Assembly: GCF_000182925.2 (NCBI RefSeq)
Contig: NC_026506.1
Span: forward strand, 496,001-560,000
DNA length: 64,000 bases
Source: Neurospora crassa OR74A
Lineage: Eukaryota; Ascomycota; Sordariomycetes; Sordariales; Sordariaceae
Direction of reading: 5' to 3'
The translations under genes were made by a program, and so were the position numbers. The number at the start of each line of letters is the position of its first letter. The stretch's first letter is position 1. Positions 51,701 through 63,299 of the stretch are shown here, one piece after another. The notes below the pieces were generated by a model, which worked only from the letters and a program-made list of their open reading frames with translations, had not been told where the DNA came from and ran no database searches.

Positions 51701-52024
51701 ACATGTCAGTCTTCGCAATTTCCAAACGAAAGGATTGGACTTACAAATCTCGTCCACCCAACCAACTATCTCTTGATCAAACAGCTCCTTGAATGCCTCT
51801 GGTTTCTCGTCTTTCAATGCTGATACAATGGAGTGACAAATGAACTTTGCATGGTGAAAGGCATCCTCGACAGCTTGTTGCTTGATAGATATACGAGACC
51901 GTAGCGGGTCCTTGGAACAGCTGTCCCAGGCAAAGGGAAGATATTTGCCGGGAGGTGTGGTGACGATGTCACGGGAATTTGCTTCGGCTGCCGAGGGCGC
52001 CTCTTCTTTGATAGGGACATCCAT
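48740..52024 (-). CDS. Dynamin-like / SLIP-GC-type large GTPase
   Basis: Exons on the minus strand are 52024-51745, 51692-50619, 50562-50003, 49938-49676, 49616-49276 and 49203-48740, giving about 993 residues. The GTPase domain shows a P-loop GVTGAGKS (111-118), a G3 motif DLPG (303-306, in DLPGLSDAVESR) and SQMD (371-374) in the place of the G4 motif. A long charged insert (about 180-270) sits between G1 and G3. After it come coiled-coil-like helices and a Glu/Asp-rich tail ending EDSE. This fits the dynamin superfamily, and the general layout resembles the nuclear GTPase SLIP-GC (NUGGC). Its function in fungi is unknown to me. The 72-bp intron 49204-49275 is a multiple of three without a stop but has an ideal GACTAAC branch site. 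Acceptors at exons 2 and 3 have in-frame alternatives 6 nt upstream. Confidence 0.85.
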
Positions 52025-53008
52025 GAAAGAAATTGGACCGATAGTTGTGAGAGCGGAAATTTACAGAGGGCTCCGATCGTGATGCTTAACTTTGGAAGCG
52101 AATTTGAGCGGGAGGATCTGAACGATGAAAGGAGGTAATGTGAGAGATGGTTGACTGGTTACTGTGAGAGGATGAGGGAGAGGAGAGAAGGATCCCGAGT
52201 TGCAGGGCTAGGAGCCGTTTATTTATCCCTCAACTGCCATGGAAAAATAGCCCGGGCGATGAACAGCACGAACGTCTGTCAGCGTAAGGAGAACAGACGA
52301 AAGATAAGCCTACTCTTTGGAAACTCGGAGATTCCTCTGTAACGTGATACTGGATGGCAGGAGAGAGATATGGACATCGGACAACATAAGCGTCGCTGCG
52401 ATCTCTCGGATGAATACTTCAATAGTGAGCAGATGCGTAAGTTCGGCAAGAGCTTGCTAAGAAGGGTATGGAACTTACCTATAGTTCCAGAGCAAAGTCT
52501 GGCGAGTCTCGGCTAAGAGTCTCTTCCTCGACTGCAAGAAGAAAAGGATGAATGAGTAGCCGTGTATTTGTTTGTTTGCTTCATCCTCACCCTAGCAAAC
52601 AGCCGTCCATGGGAGACATCAAGGCCGATATGGGGCGGTCAGCAGTTGGTACGACTCAAGCGCACCCTTCAGACGAGTTTGACTAAGAACAGATCGAAGG
52701 AATGGACTACAAGGACGATCACGCTCAAGGAGAGATTGGAGGCTAGAATAGCGCAGACCTGGGAATGAGACGTATCAGTATGGCTCTTCGTATCTGGAAG
52801 AGTGATGTTAGCCTCACGTTGCACAATGTCGGTCTGTCATTTCACAGTGATTACTCACTACCTAACACGATCATGGCTGATATCAGTACACAAACCACAG
52901 AAACATATATAGCAGTCCCGTCAAGATAGTACCACAAATTTACAATGGTGGCGCATTGGACCCTGGCGTTCCAACGATATTTCGTAGTCCCAGAGATATC
53001 AATCCAGG
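52025..53008. other. Intergenic region between two minus-strand genes
   Basis: Holds the GTPase promoter and leader and the 3' end of the gene ending at 53009. No frame with coding character. Intron-like GT...AG pairs are possible in the leader but cannot be fixed from sequence alone. Confidence 0.5.
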
Positions 53009-54544
53009 TTACTCGTAGCAGACAACACTCCTGACACTTTCGATCTCGTGCCAATCAGTGACTCTGATACGCAACACTTCGAGGTCCCAACCGATCTCGG
53101 GCTTTTTGGCCTTTCGTGGTCGACACATGCAACGGCACATCTTGTTGTTTGGTACGTCGAGGAACCTGGAAGCCTCCTTTTCCACTAGACTGTCGTTCTT
53201 CCACCTAGTCAGAACACCCGATAAATGTGGAGGCTGGTCCTCGAAGAGATCAATGAGCTGGAAGTGTTGAACCCGTGAACCCTTCTCTCTCGAGGAATAG
53301 GAAACCCTGGCGAAAAGTTCAAAGGTCACTTCTTGTTCTTCTCGGAAGCATTGAGTTACTTCTCTGAACACCGAACCCAGACGGAAGCATGTTCTTAGAA
53401 CGTTCGTGTTTGATAAACCCTCAACCGGCGACTTGTTACGCAATGGGCTGCGGAAAGGTGGCCTGGTAAATGGCTGGTGTTTGGGTGGGCTAATTGAGCG
53501 GGACTGCATCCATTCAATCGCATTCTCCAGCGGCTGGTTGGCCTCATTGGTAAGCTTCACGAATTGAGACGTATTATTCTCCTGGGAAGCAGCGGGCAGA
53601 TGTTGGAAAACGTCATCCCAGTCAATGTCCTCATCAAGCAAGTTTTCGGTGTCGGCATTTTGATCGTTTTCCACGGGAACTGAACAGCTCTGAGGATTGC
53701 TACGTGGCGTTGATCTCCGTAGACTTGGGTCAAATATTTCAGGCGTAGAGCTCCCCTCCACAGCTTTGATGACACTGGATGGCGGAATCTGTGCGAATGG
53801 GTCCGGCAAGGAATCCAACAGCTCCGCCATCGCTTCTTCGTCTGACGATGCGACCGAGTACTCGTCAGCAGTCGCTGGATTGCTGTCACCGGACGGAACC
53901 TCATGCTCTCTAGCCAGGAGAGAATCACACGTAGGAACACTGTGGTATGTGAAGATGTCCTGTTCGCCTGCGTAGGTTGTCGGATTGCCACCTGTGAGCG
54001 AGTCAAAGATCATGGCTCTGCTAAAAAAGGAAGCATCCGTTTCTTCACAGTCTTCTCTGCCAGCCCGTGGGTTATTGGCACAAAGCTCTAAGAGCTCGGA
54101 TTTGGAGTATGGGGGCGAATAGTAGCCATCCTGGTCGGAGGTCATCGTGTCCACAAGCATATGCTCTTGGGTATCGCCTTCTTCCCATGACGAATATCCA
54201 ACCGCGACATTGTCGTCGTAATCGTAACCATGATACTCTGAGAAGGTTTCGAAAGATGGGAATACATATCCCCTTCTCTTGCCCTTTGGGCAGTCCCCAT
54301 CAGTGTTTCGGCGTTTCAGGGAAGCTGAAGTAGCCGGATGGTAAAGCTCCGATGGAAGTGCTCCAGGCCCGTCCACGCCGTTGTTGACCGGTGCGGCATC
54401 ATTGGCCGGAAGGGTTGTGGTAGTTGAGAAGGAGGACACATCACAACTGATAATAAGAACAAGTTAGCATTGCAGGCCAAAACATGAAGCGGGAGAACGG
54501 GCTTACGGAGCAGCGGAAGTTGCCGCACTGGAAGGGTCCATCAT
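53009..54544 (-). CDS. Uncharacterised fungal protein, 491 residues
   Basis: Exons on the minus strand are 54544-54507 and 54446-53009; the 60-bp intron has donor GTAAGC, a GCTAAC branch and acceptor CAG. The N-terminal two thirds are acidic, Ser/Pro-rich and probably disordered, with a basic KRRNTDGDCPKGKRR stretch that could be a nuclear signal. The last about 130 residues look folded: RTCFRLGSVFREV, VTFELFARVSYSSREK, QHFQLIDLFEDQPPHLSG, then MCRCMCR, then WDLEVLRIRVTDWHEIES. That C-terminal block resembles conserved hypothetical proteins of ascomycetes, from memory only. No catalytic motif is seen. The four closely spaced cysteines near its end are too few and too tight to call a metal site. 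The gene is divergent from the Lsb5-like gene across 1.3 kb. Confidence 0.8.
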
Positions 54545-55843
54545 ATTCAGGACCACACTCGGGTCATCTGTGTCTGTGACTGACTGGTCTTGGAGGGACA
54601 ATGTCCGATTGGGTACAAAAAATCAAGACTAACGATACTGATGGAAGTATAGGCGCGTCACGGTATTGTCGAGGTCGAAGCCATTGGGATCCGATTGGCC
54701 TTTGGAAATTGAGACCGGGTGGTGGGAACCGGAAACTGCCTCTGGTGTTGACACGACTGGACTGAAAAGGACATGATGGTAGGAGAGGCCGGACGAGAGT
54801 CGAAGACGGAGGACTTGCGAAGACTGGACAACGAAGTGGAAATGTTTGAAATTTTCTCACTGTCCTTGAAAGCTGGCAAGTGCGAGTCGTCGAGGCGTTG
54901 ATGCCCGCCTGATGATGATGATGGATGTACTTGTATACCTCTATGTATAAGTCGTACTTTCCTATTCTGGACGTCTTCAGCGGGCCCTTGAGGGCAGCTG
55001 GTGGGCGGGCGGGCAGCCGGACGGGAGTGAGCCAGGCAGGGAGGGTGACGGCGCCAAGTAATCTGGCCCCGCTTCGTAGCGAACCGAAGCCCCACCATTC
55101 GGCACCGGAGCCGAGATTTGTAGGGAGCTTGAGGCCTGAAAGCTAAACGCCAAGGACCGGCGACCGGGGCATTGTCAAGGAAGCATGGCTCCCTCTTTTT
55201 CGCTCCTTTATTGAAGGCGCATTGGGTGAGGTTGCTCACGAAAGAGCAATGTTCTGTTGGTGACGATGCGGTGATTTTGATTTTACTCATTTGTTTGAAG
55301 GGTTGTCGAAAGAAACACTGGGCGCGACGGAATCCGGTTTCACGGCGTCACACGAAATTCAAGCTCCCTCGTATCGATACCCCGCCATTGTTCGCTCCTG
55401 CGCCCGCCATCAGCCGCCCCTCGTCAAAGCTTCAGTCAGAGCATACACAGCATCACATCACTGCTGCGCAGGCACGACTGCTGCTTGCTGCCGTTTACCT
55501 TGACGCGCTTTCCTCGACAGATTGCGCTTCTTCTTAACGACAACGAAGAGCTTCCACCGACACTTTCCATCAATAAGTCGTACTAGGGACTTTTCCTGGT
55601 CAGGCCATTGTTAGCGACCGACTGCGATTGCGACTGCGACTGCGACTGCGACTGCGGCCATCTGACGATAACTGAACAACTTACCCAAAGTCGACGCGAC
55701 TGTTTGGCTTGGCTCCCTTTCTTCAACCATACCATCCACCACCACTGCACAGCTTTCTCGACTTCTATCCCCGAGCTTTATTCTTTGCTATCTTCTACGA
55801 CGAAGCAACCACGGCAATCAGCTTAGCGCTACTCCACGATACA
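54545..55843. promoter_or_regulatory. Divergent promoter region shared by two genes
   Basis: About 1.3 kb separates the start codons of the minus-strand 491-residue protein and the plus-strand adaptor. The right part (about 55.3-55.84 kb) is C-rich and contains a GCGACT hexamer run at about 55622-55656, probably in the adaptor's 5' leader. A minus-strand open frame at 54658-55290 has no domain and uneven composition, so I do not call it a gene. Confidence 0.55.
55622..55656. repeat. (GCGACT)n hexamer repeat
   Basis: About five units, 190 bp upstream of the start codon at 55844, so probably transcribed in the 5' leader. Confidence 0.85.
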
Positions 55844-57403
55844 ATGTTCTCTTCCTCGGTAAACGACCAAAGGTTCCCTCAATAGCTGCGTCTCGTACAT
55901 TCGCTAACAGCCCAGAACAGAAGCCCTACACGGCTGTTACGGTCGACATCGAACGTTTGACGAGTGAGACATTCGCCGAAGACGATCTCAGCGGCATCCC
56001 CGAGCTTATCGAAGCTATCAACCTCCAGGCTTCGGGCCCAACCGAGGCTGCCCGTGCCATTCGCAAGAAACTCAAATATGGAAACCTGCACCGCCAGCTC
56101 CGAGCCTTGACCATCCTCGATGCCCTGATTCAAAATGGGAATCCCCGCTTCCAGCGCTCCTTTGCGGATGAACCCCTTCTTGAGCGCTTGCGCTTCTGTG
56201 GCACCGCCGAGCTGTCGGACCCCTTGGTGAAGAAGAAGTGCTCCGAATTGTTTCGCAACTGGACTGTCTACAACCGCACTCACGGCATGGAGCGCGTCGC
56301 GAACCTCTACAGAGTAAGCTCCCTTACAGTCTACACTTTGACGTCTACCTGTCACGCTCACACCACTCCAGGAACTTCCCCGTCGCAAGCAAGTCGTTAC
56401 CCAAGAAAAGTCCAAGGTACTTAAGGAGACCGAGAACCCTTTTGGCGAAGACGAGGAGGAAGAACGCCAGCCATCAGCAAGCACCTCAACTGCCCAGGCC
56501 AACACATCAACCACACACCCATCTTCCTCATCATCGCATAGGCCGACAGTGTCCAGTTCCAGTGGCCATTCTCACTCCTTCAGTCGATCCGGCAAGGACA
56601 AGTCAAAGAAGAGCAGCAGCAAATCCAAGAAGCACAAGCCATTTAACCTCGAAGCCGAAAAGGATCAGATGACCAGGACTATCGCCGAGGCGTCCATTGC
56701 CTCCACGAACCTGATGAACACTTTGCAATCCATCAATCGAGAGAAGGAGCGCATTTCGGAGAACTCAACTGCAGTGGAGCGTTTCGAAAAGTGCAAAATG
56801 CTTAGAAGGAACATCTTGAGATATGTACGTGACAGTGTCTCTTGACCATAGCCGAACGGTCTGCTAACAGACGCAGATTCAACACGTCGAATCTGAACAA
56901 TGGCTAGGAGGCCTTCTACATGCCAACGATGAACTCGTCCAAGCGCTCATGACTTTTGAGCAGCTGGACCGCTCTATTGACGCGGACAGCGACTCGGATG
57001 ATGATCTGGCTGAGCAAGCACATCTTTATCGGAGTATGTTCCCCTCTCCTTTTTGTTGTTCTCCCTCCCCTGCTAACAATTTCCAGTGGCAACTGAAAAA
57101 GCTGCCAAAGCCAAAGAATCCGGTGGTAGCGTACCCGGCAGTCCCCGCGCCCCCGTTGCGGGCATGGCTGGGCTCAGCATCACCAACACCCCTGCGAGCC
57201 CACCACCAATGCCTCCTCGTCCTGCGCCACCTCCCCGACCGTCTGCGGCTTCGAAACCCTCAATGTTGAAGCCGCCTACAAGAAGGGTGGAACCGTCTGA
57301 TGACGAGGATAGTGAGGTGGATGAGGACGAGAACGATCCGTTTGCTGACCGGAATGCTGTCTCGACCCCTAAGGTGGAGAGTGACGAGCCCAAGTGGTCG
57401 TAG
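55844..57403 (+). CDS. Lsb5-like VHS/GAT endocytic adaptor
   Basis: Five exons, 55844-55858, 55921-56313, 56372-56824, 56877-57033 and 57087-57403, encode 444 residues; introns are 52-62 bp with clear branch sites. The first exon is only five codons (MFSSS). A VHS/ENTH-like domain spans about 15-135, with SGPTEAARAIRKKLKYGN and RALTILDALIQNG as its clearest motifs. An NPF tripeptide (158-160), an EH-domain ligand, sits in an acidic context. A Ser/Lys-rich linker follows, then a GAT domain (about 228-320). The tail is Pro-rich then acidic and contains another DPF. Yeast Lsb5 links clathrin/actin endocytosis with Las17, ubiquitin and Arf3, and acts at the plasma membrane and endosomes. A matching role here is inferred from domain order. 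Confidence 0.9.
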
Positions 57404-57869
57404 GCTGGGTGGACGTGGATAGCATGGCGGGGATGAAGTGATGATAATACGACATGGATACGAATTGAGTTGCTACTTGCTTACTGGATAGCCATTTGCC
57501 TGTCTAGGAAATATTTTTAGCGACAGCGAGGGACGATAGTAATAGTACGGAGGAGTAGATCGAGCAGGAAAGCGAAACACTTCGCAGCATTATCCTCAGT
57601 TGTTTTACCAAGTTTAGCGGTTCAGGGGAGAGGAATGAGTTATACCTTTTTGAGTTCTGGATGGCCAGTTATGAGTGGAGAGCGAGTGGTGTTTTCTTTT
57701 CAAGTCATGCCTTCGTGGACGGGAACCATCATTGCCATTCATCGTGCATAGCCAAATGGCGAGGCAACAGACATTCAGCACTCTACTTTCTGCTCCCTCC
57801 CTTGCAAAGAACCAAAGCTACATGACCAAGAAAGCATTCAACATCTATCAAGCCCCAACTCCCTCCCCA
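57404..57869. other. Convergent 3' region
   Basis: 466 bp between the stop codons of the plus-strand adaptor and the minus-strand deacetylase. It must hold both transcription ends. No gene is seen. Confidence 0.6.
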
Positions 57870-59492
57870 TTATGATTTCGAACTCACCAAAGCAGTCCCA
57901 TCCCTAACAAACACCCTCTCCCCAAATTTCCAAACCTCCTCAACAACCAACTGCTTTCTGCTTATCTTCCCGCTTCCATCCAGCAGATCCTCAACCTCAA
58001 CTTCCACTTCCTCAAAAACCACCAAATCCGCATCCGCCCCGGGCTTCAAACTCCCCTTGACGCCCTTCAATCCCAGCATCTCGGCCGGCGTGCTAGTCAC
58101 ACTCGCCAACGCCTTGGGCACCGGCATCCCCGTCCATTGCAAGACATTGTTCACGCATTCAAGGAGGGTGGCTGAGCTACCTGCTATTCCTCCTCCTCCA
58201 CCACATTTCTTCTTCTTTTCTACCCCATTGCCATTTTGGGTTGTTACCTCCTCACCCTGACTTCTTCCCGGGCCACCATTGACATGGCCATTGACGTGGA
58301 TACCATTTTGTTTTCCCACCAATAGCGATTGTGGTGGGGACGACGGTGGTGACGGCGGCAATGACGACGACGACGACGGCAGTGGTGGCTCAGCAATACA
58401 AAGCTTACTCCCCCTCTTCTCAATCCACTCCTTCTTCTCCCCATTCATCCACTCGTACTTCCCATCCGGCATGCCCGCCAGATGCATCGCGTCCGTAACC
58501 AAAATAAAACCCTTAGGGTGCAAGTTATACGCCAAACAGACGGACAAGGGGTGCAAGTGGATACCATCTGCTATTACGCCGTAATAGGGTCTTTTGCAAG
58601 TCTTATCTTCTTCTTCCCGCGATGTAGGTGCAGCCAAACCCAAAAGACCAAACACCCCCGGTTCACGATGATGCAGAGGTCTCATGGCGTTGAACAAGTG
58701 GGTGATCATCGTTGCGCCCGCTTTGACTGCCGCGGAAGCTACAGCCAGGGAAGTCTCGGTGTGTCCTATGGAGACGACGATACCGCGGGAGACGAGCTCG
58801 GGGATGAGGGTCACGATGGACCCGCGTTCGGGAGCGATGGTGATTAATTTGATGTTTGCTTCTACTCCTCCCGAGGACCCGGAGGAGGAGGAGGAAGAAA
58901 GGTTGGAAGAGCCGTAGACGTGTTCTAGGTCTTCGAAGGAGTGGGCGGCGCGCAGGACGGAAGGGTCGTGGATCCCGTGTTGGAGGGGAGAGAGGAAGGG
59001 GCCTTCGACGTGGGCGCCGAGGGATTCGGATCCATTTGGGGGGTTGCGGTGGTGGTGGCGGTTGGAGGAGGAGGAGATACCGGGGAGAGGACCGAGGTGT
59101 GGAAGGGCGGAGTGGTAAAGTTCAGGCTTCTGGGAGGTTAAGGTGGGGAGGTAGGAAGTTACGCCGGTGCGGATGAGTTTCTTGTTGAGAGAGTGGATGT
59201 TTTTGAGGTATTCGGTGGAGGAGGTGAGGGTGGAAAAGTTGAAGCCAAAGGCGCCGTTGAGTTGGCAGTCGATGAGGCCGGGGGACACGATGCGGTTTTG
59301 GAGATCGAGGGTGACGTTTGGGAGGAGGGTGTTGTCCGAGGGTTCGAGGATTTTGCCGGTTAGGGAGTCGATGAAGAGGTCGGATGGGATGAGGGAGTCG
59401 CCGATGATGAGACGGCAGTTGGTGAGTTTGGTGATGCCGGTGCCGGTGCCGGTGCCGGTTAGAGGCGGGGAAGGGGGTGTAGCTGCGGGCAT
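57870..59492 (-). CDS. N-acetylglucosamine-6-phosphate deacetylase
   Basis: Removes acetate from GlcNAc-6-phosphate to give glucosamine-6-phosphate in chitin-derived amino-sugar use. A single exon of 540 residues from the ATG at 59492; upstream in-frame codons to 59558 lack an ATG. Amidohydrolase motifs: PGLIDCQLNGAFGFN (about 71-85, with the Gln/Asn form of the first metal motif seen in this family), HVEGPF (161-166, metal ligand Glu163), SIGHT (about 242-246), THLFNAM (about 264-270) and VTDAM (catalytic Asp334). The protein is longer than bacterial NagA (about 380) because of low-complexity inserts: poly-Ser at about 198-208 and a Ser/Pro/Gly/Lys-rich stretch at about 370-445. The N-terminal PLTGTGTGTG is coded by a hexamer repeat near 59440-59460. 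Fungal amino-sugar genes are often clustered, but no partner is visible here. Confidence 0.92.
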   Translation of the reverse strand: MPAATPPSPPLTGTGTGTGITKLTNCRLIIGDSLIPSDLFIDSLTGKILEPSDNTLLPNVTLDLQNRIVSPGLIDCQLNGAFGFNFSTLTSSTEYLKNIHSLNKKLIRTGVTSYLPTLTSQKPELYHSALPHLGPLPGISSSSNRHHHRNPPNGSESLGAHVEGPFLSPLQHGIHDPSVLRAAHSFEDLEHVYGSSNLSSSSSSGSSGGVEANIKLITIAPERGSIVTLIPELVSRGIVVSIGHTETSLAVASAAVKAGATMITHLFNAMRPLHHREPGVFGLLGLAAPTSREEEDKTCKRPYYGVIADGIHLHPLSVCLAYNLHPKGFILVTDAMHLAGMPDGKYEWMNGEKKEWIEKRGSKLCIAEPPLPSSSSSLPPSPPSSPPQSLLVGKQNGIHVNGHVNGGPGRSQGEEVTTQNGNGVEKKKKCGGGGGIAGSSATLLECVNNVLQWTGMPVPKALASVTSTPAEMLGLKGVKGSLKPGADADLVVFEEVEVEVEDLLDGSGKISRKQLVVEEVWKFGERVFVRDGTALVSSKS

Positions 59493-60400
59493 GATGAGGG
59501 TGGTGTGAAGCTGGTGAACGATGTCAAGTTCTTGGAGGGAGATTGACTTGAGAGACAAACTGAAAGTTCTCGGGGAGGGACTTGGTGATATGAACGCTTG
59601 TTCATCAAGTTGATAGGTCGTTCTGTCCTTGCGTTGGTGATACTTGTTATCGGACGCTAAGACGAGATGGGGGATCTACACAAACACCGGACGATAGCGT
59701 TGGTATTTTCAACCGCGTCATTTCCGGACAACCTCACTAAAGGAACAATGAGATAACGGCGCAAGATCGGATGAAGATAGGAGTGTTACGGCGTAACGAG
59801 ACATCACCACTGTCCACGACGAGGTGTGCAAGGTGTGTTGCCTTTTGTGGCAAAGTTAGTGGATTATCATCAACCAAGGGCGCACATGGTGTTTGTCGCG
59901 CATGGTATTTGTCAGGGACAGTTGTGATCCTCGGACGAAGCTCAGTCGTAGAAGGATTTCCTGTCACATCAACATCACTCTCCATCACCATAAAACGAGG
60001 GAAGATGTTTGCTCGGCATTGGCAGATAGTCGGGCCGCCAGATCCATCACACCTCAGAAATCGATACCAAGGTGACTGGGTGTTGATCGGGATCGTTGCG
60101 AGTCTTTATCATGGACATCTCAAGTGTAACGTTGCCGGTCGATGCCAAAAGGTGAGGATTACGACGCCCAAAAGCGACGTTGTCGAAGAAGATCACGGGA
60201 AGAAAAGCACATGTCAGAAATGGTGGAGGATCAACGGAAATCCAACGCCTACCCAATCTAGCCAAGCGCCGCCCAATCGATCACCGACTAACCATTCCCA
60301 CACTCAATCGCCTGTGCAGTCTTGGCAAGAGGTGTGTGTGCGTGCACACACACACACACACACCGCACTTCTGTATTGTACAACTTCGTCAAAATTCATT
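59493..60400. other. Intergenic region upstream of the deacetylase
   Basis: Holds the deacetylase promoter; a CA run lies at about 60345-60363, just before the AT-rich block. The plus-strand frame at 59771-60406 has no domain and runs into the CA repeat. Confidence 0.55.
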
Positions 60401-60488
60401 ATTTGACAATAATTTCTATATTAATCTAAAGCTATTTCATTGTGCAAAATAATTACAATACTAGTAATTAATTAAATCTATTGCGATA

Positions 60489-61740
60489 ATGCCTCTTAAA
60501 ATAATCTTTAATTTAAAACCCGCCGGCGTAAAGCGATCCTATATTTGAAGCGGCGTACTAGTAGTCTACTTCGACGAAGATTAAAATTAGGAAGATCCTA
60601 ATTTAATAATTTTATAACGCGCTTCTTCCTACTTTAGAAAAAAGAGCCGTAAAGTTGAGTAGTTTATTAAAGTTATCCTTAAGATTGCTTTACTTAAAAA
60701 GAAGGTTACTCCTATTAAGACTATTATTAAAAAGACCGCTGTTAAGACTACTATTAAGAAGGGGAAGGCTATTGTACTAGAGTTAGAGCTAGTTCTAGTC
60801 CTAGAGCTACCGTCGTCCCCCCTTAAACTTACGATACCCATTGAAATTTCTAGTAGCGAAGAGGATTCTAGCAATAATAATAAGGTTAAATAATAGTTCT
60901 CTGTCCGTTTTACCCCTAAAAAGTAGGCTTTTAATACTTTATTTTATTTATTAAGCGATAATAACAACGAAGTAGCCTCCCCGATTAAACTAATTACCTC
61001 GGTACTACCGGCTTAGCCCTACGTTGCCCGTAAGCCGGTTACTATAGTACCGCCGTTACTACGTCCTAAATACTCTAATTCAATACAGGTCTAATTTAAT
61101 ATAGTCGGTTTATATATTACCGCTAACCGTATTAAATTACCTACTATCGAAGAACGTAATTTATTTAGAGAGGTTGAGGTTGAGTAAAATAATAGCGAAT
61201 TCTATAAGTAGCAGTTTGGGACAATATTGCTTAGCAAAATCCTATATATATAGTAAGGTTATATAAAAAATATTATTAGTAATAATATAGCCGTAGGGAT
61301 AAAGTAGTTAGTTTCTTTATATAACGTTATATATATTACCGCTACCTATAATAACCGCTATATTCGGGTTATTATATATAATAAGACTGTTCTTAGGAAG
61401 GATTTTTATAATAGGTATAATAATATTGAGTATAAGACTATTATAAAATTATACCTCTACTATATTAGCTAGTACTATTATTTTATTATATTATTTAAAT
61501 TTCAGTTGACTGACCCGTCCGCTAGTAAAATCCTTACTACCCTATTTTCCTATAGTAGTATACCCTCTATTCTTACCCCTTTTTGTAGTTTAATTAATCC
61601 TTTCGTTACTCTAACTCTACAAACAGTCGATACGCCGTTATTACGAGGGTTACAAATTCTAGTTAGTATTGAGAAATTTAAATACATTATAATAAATACT
61701 ATACTAGTAGAAGTTAAGAAGAATTTAGAGGAGGACTAGT
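60489..61740 (+). pseudogene. Unidentified RIP-destroyed ORF
   Basis: An ATG at 60489 starts MPLKIIFNLKPAGVKRSYI. In the same or nearby frames follow a lysine-rich tract (KKTAVKTTIKKGK), an acidic tract (EISSSEED), an IEERNLF-like piece and a stretch around 61506-61739 (LTDPSASKIL). All are interrupted by TpA-type stops. It is probably a transposon-borne protein, but I cannot match it to a family. Confidence 0.45.
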
Positions 61741-63299
61741 AGTGAGAGGAGCATACGGGGGTAAAATTACGCGGTATTGTATATTAGGAGCTAGTATAGG
61801 TATAGGCGTACGGTTTTAGCTATAAGTATAAGAATTATAATAAGGCTATTAAATATTAAATATACTACATTATAAATAGGAGTATAACCTATTATAACTT
61901 TAATATTAAAAATATAAGTAAGTAGGTATATACTATATTATTAGGGAAGGTTATAGTAACTAACCCGCTATTTGAATTAGTACGAAATATATTAGGTAAT
62001 AAGGTAGCAGCCGCCTTTAATATTAGCGATAATAGTAGTAAATATAGGGGAGGAGGTAATAGTCTACTAATTAATATTAATATTATTAATAATATTAATA
62101 GTAGTAATAATAGTACTAATATAGAAATTATAAATAGTCTATTATAAGCTACGCTAAAGAGGGACGATTTTAGAGGTTTATATTAACTATACCCTCCTCC
62201 CCTATACCTACTATACCCGCTACTATATTAGTACTTCCCTCCCTATTTTTAATATCTCTAAATCTAATTACCTTATACTACTAGTAATTCTATTACTAAC
62301 TTAATAATCGCTAGCAGCTATAATTATAATATAGCGGGCGTTCTCCCCCTACTAAGTAAAGCAGTAATTATCGATTTATATATACCGTTAAAGTATTTTA
62401 CTATTGCGTTCTATAGGTACCCAACCAACTACAAAACTTTTACTACTAAGCGTACTAACATTAACCCTCCTCTTATCTTTATAGCAACTATAGTATTTAT
62501 TTAGCTACCAATATTATTATTAATTATATTACTATTAGTAGCAGACAAGGAGGACGAGGGTAAGGAGATTAGAGACTCCCTAGTAGAGGCCGGAGAATTA
62601 TTTATACTACGTCCGCCTATACCCTCGACTTTCGGTCTTCGTTTATTATTACTACCCCCCGCCCCGTTTAGTTAATCGGTTAAAAAGATTATTATTAAAT
62701 TCTTTAAAGCGTTTTATAAGCATTATTATATTAGGTTATTAATTAAAATAGTATTAATATATAGAATTCTAATCGCTTTAAAGAATAAGCTTTAGAATAA
62801 GGAGGCGTTACCCGACATATTTACATTTAGAAAGTAACTAGTAGAGTAATTTACGAGGTTGGGGTTTAGTTACAACTTCTATACGGTATTTAGGGACGGT
62901 ATTAAAGACTTCCTTAAAATTGAATACGCGGTATTAATAATATAATTAAATTATAGTAAGTATACCCTCTAACCCCTATTATTATAATTTAATTAATTAG
63001 TATATATTTTAGACCTGCGATTTAATATTGTATTTAAGTACAGCGTTATTAGAGCTTTCATTTTTATAGCGGGTACTATTACTAGCGGTCCTAGCGAGCG
63101 ATAACGATATTACAAATCGATTTATAGTAAAAGAGGGGGGTTTCTAGCATTTTAGTATTATTATATAGATAAATACAATTTTTAATACTTTTAGTACTTC
63201 TAGTACTTTTGGTATTTTTGGTATTTTTGGTATTTTTAATATACAATTCAATTTAATATATATAAATCTATTTCTCCCTTCTATACTCTTTACCGCTAC

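Noticed and set aside
54430-54439. GTG start for the 491-residue protein
   Set aside because: A short upstream exon with ATG and a canonical intron with GCTAAC branch joins in frame.
54658-55290. 210-residue minus-strand frame in the divergent promoter
   Set aside because: Uneven composition, no domain, and it sits between two well-supported divergent genes; more likely a leader or chance frame.
59493-59558. N-terminal extension of the deacetylase to a TTG codon
   Set aside because: Nuclear fungal genes start almost always at ATG; the first in-frame ATG is at 59492.
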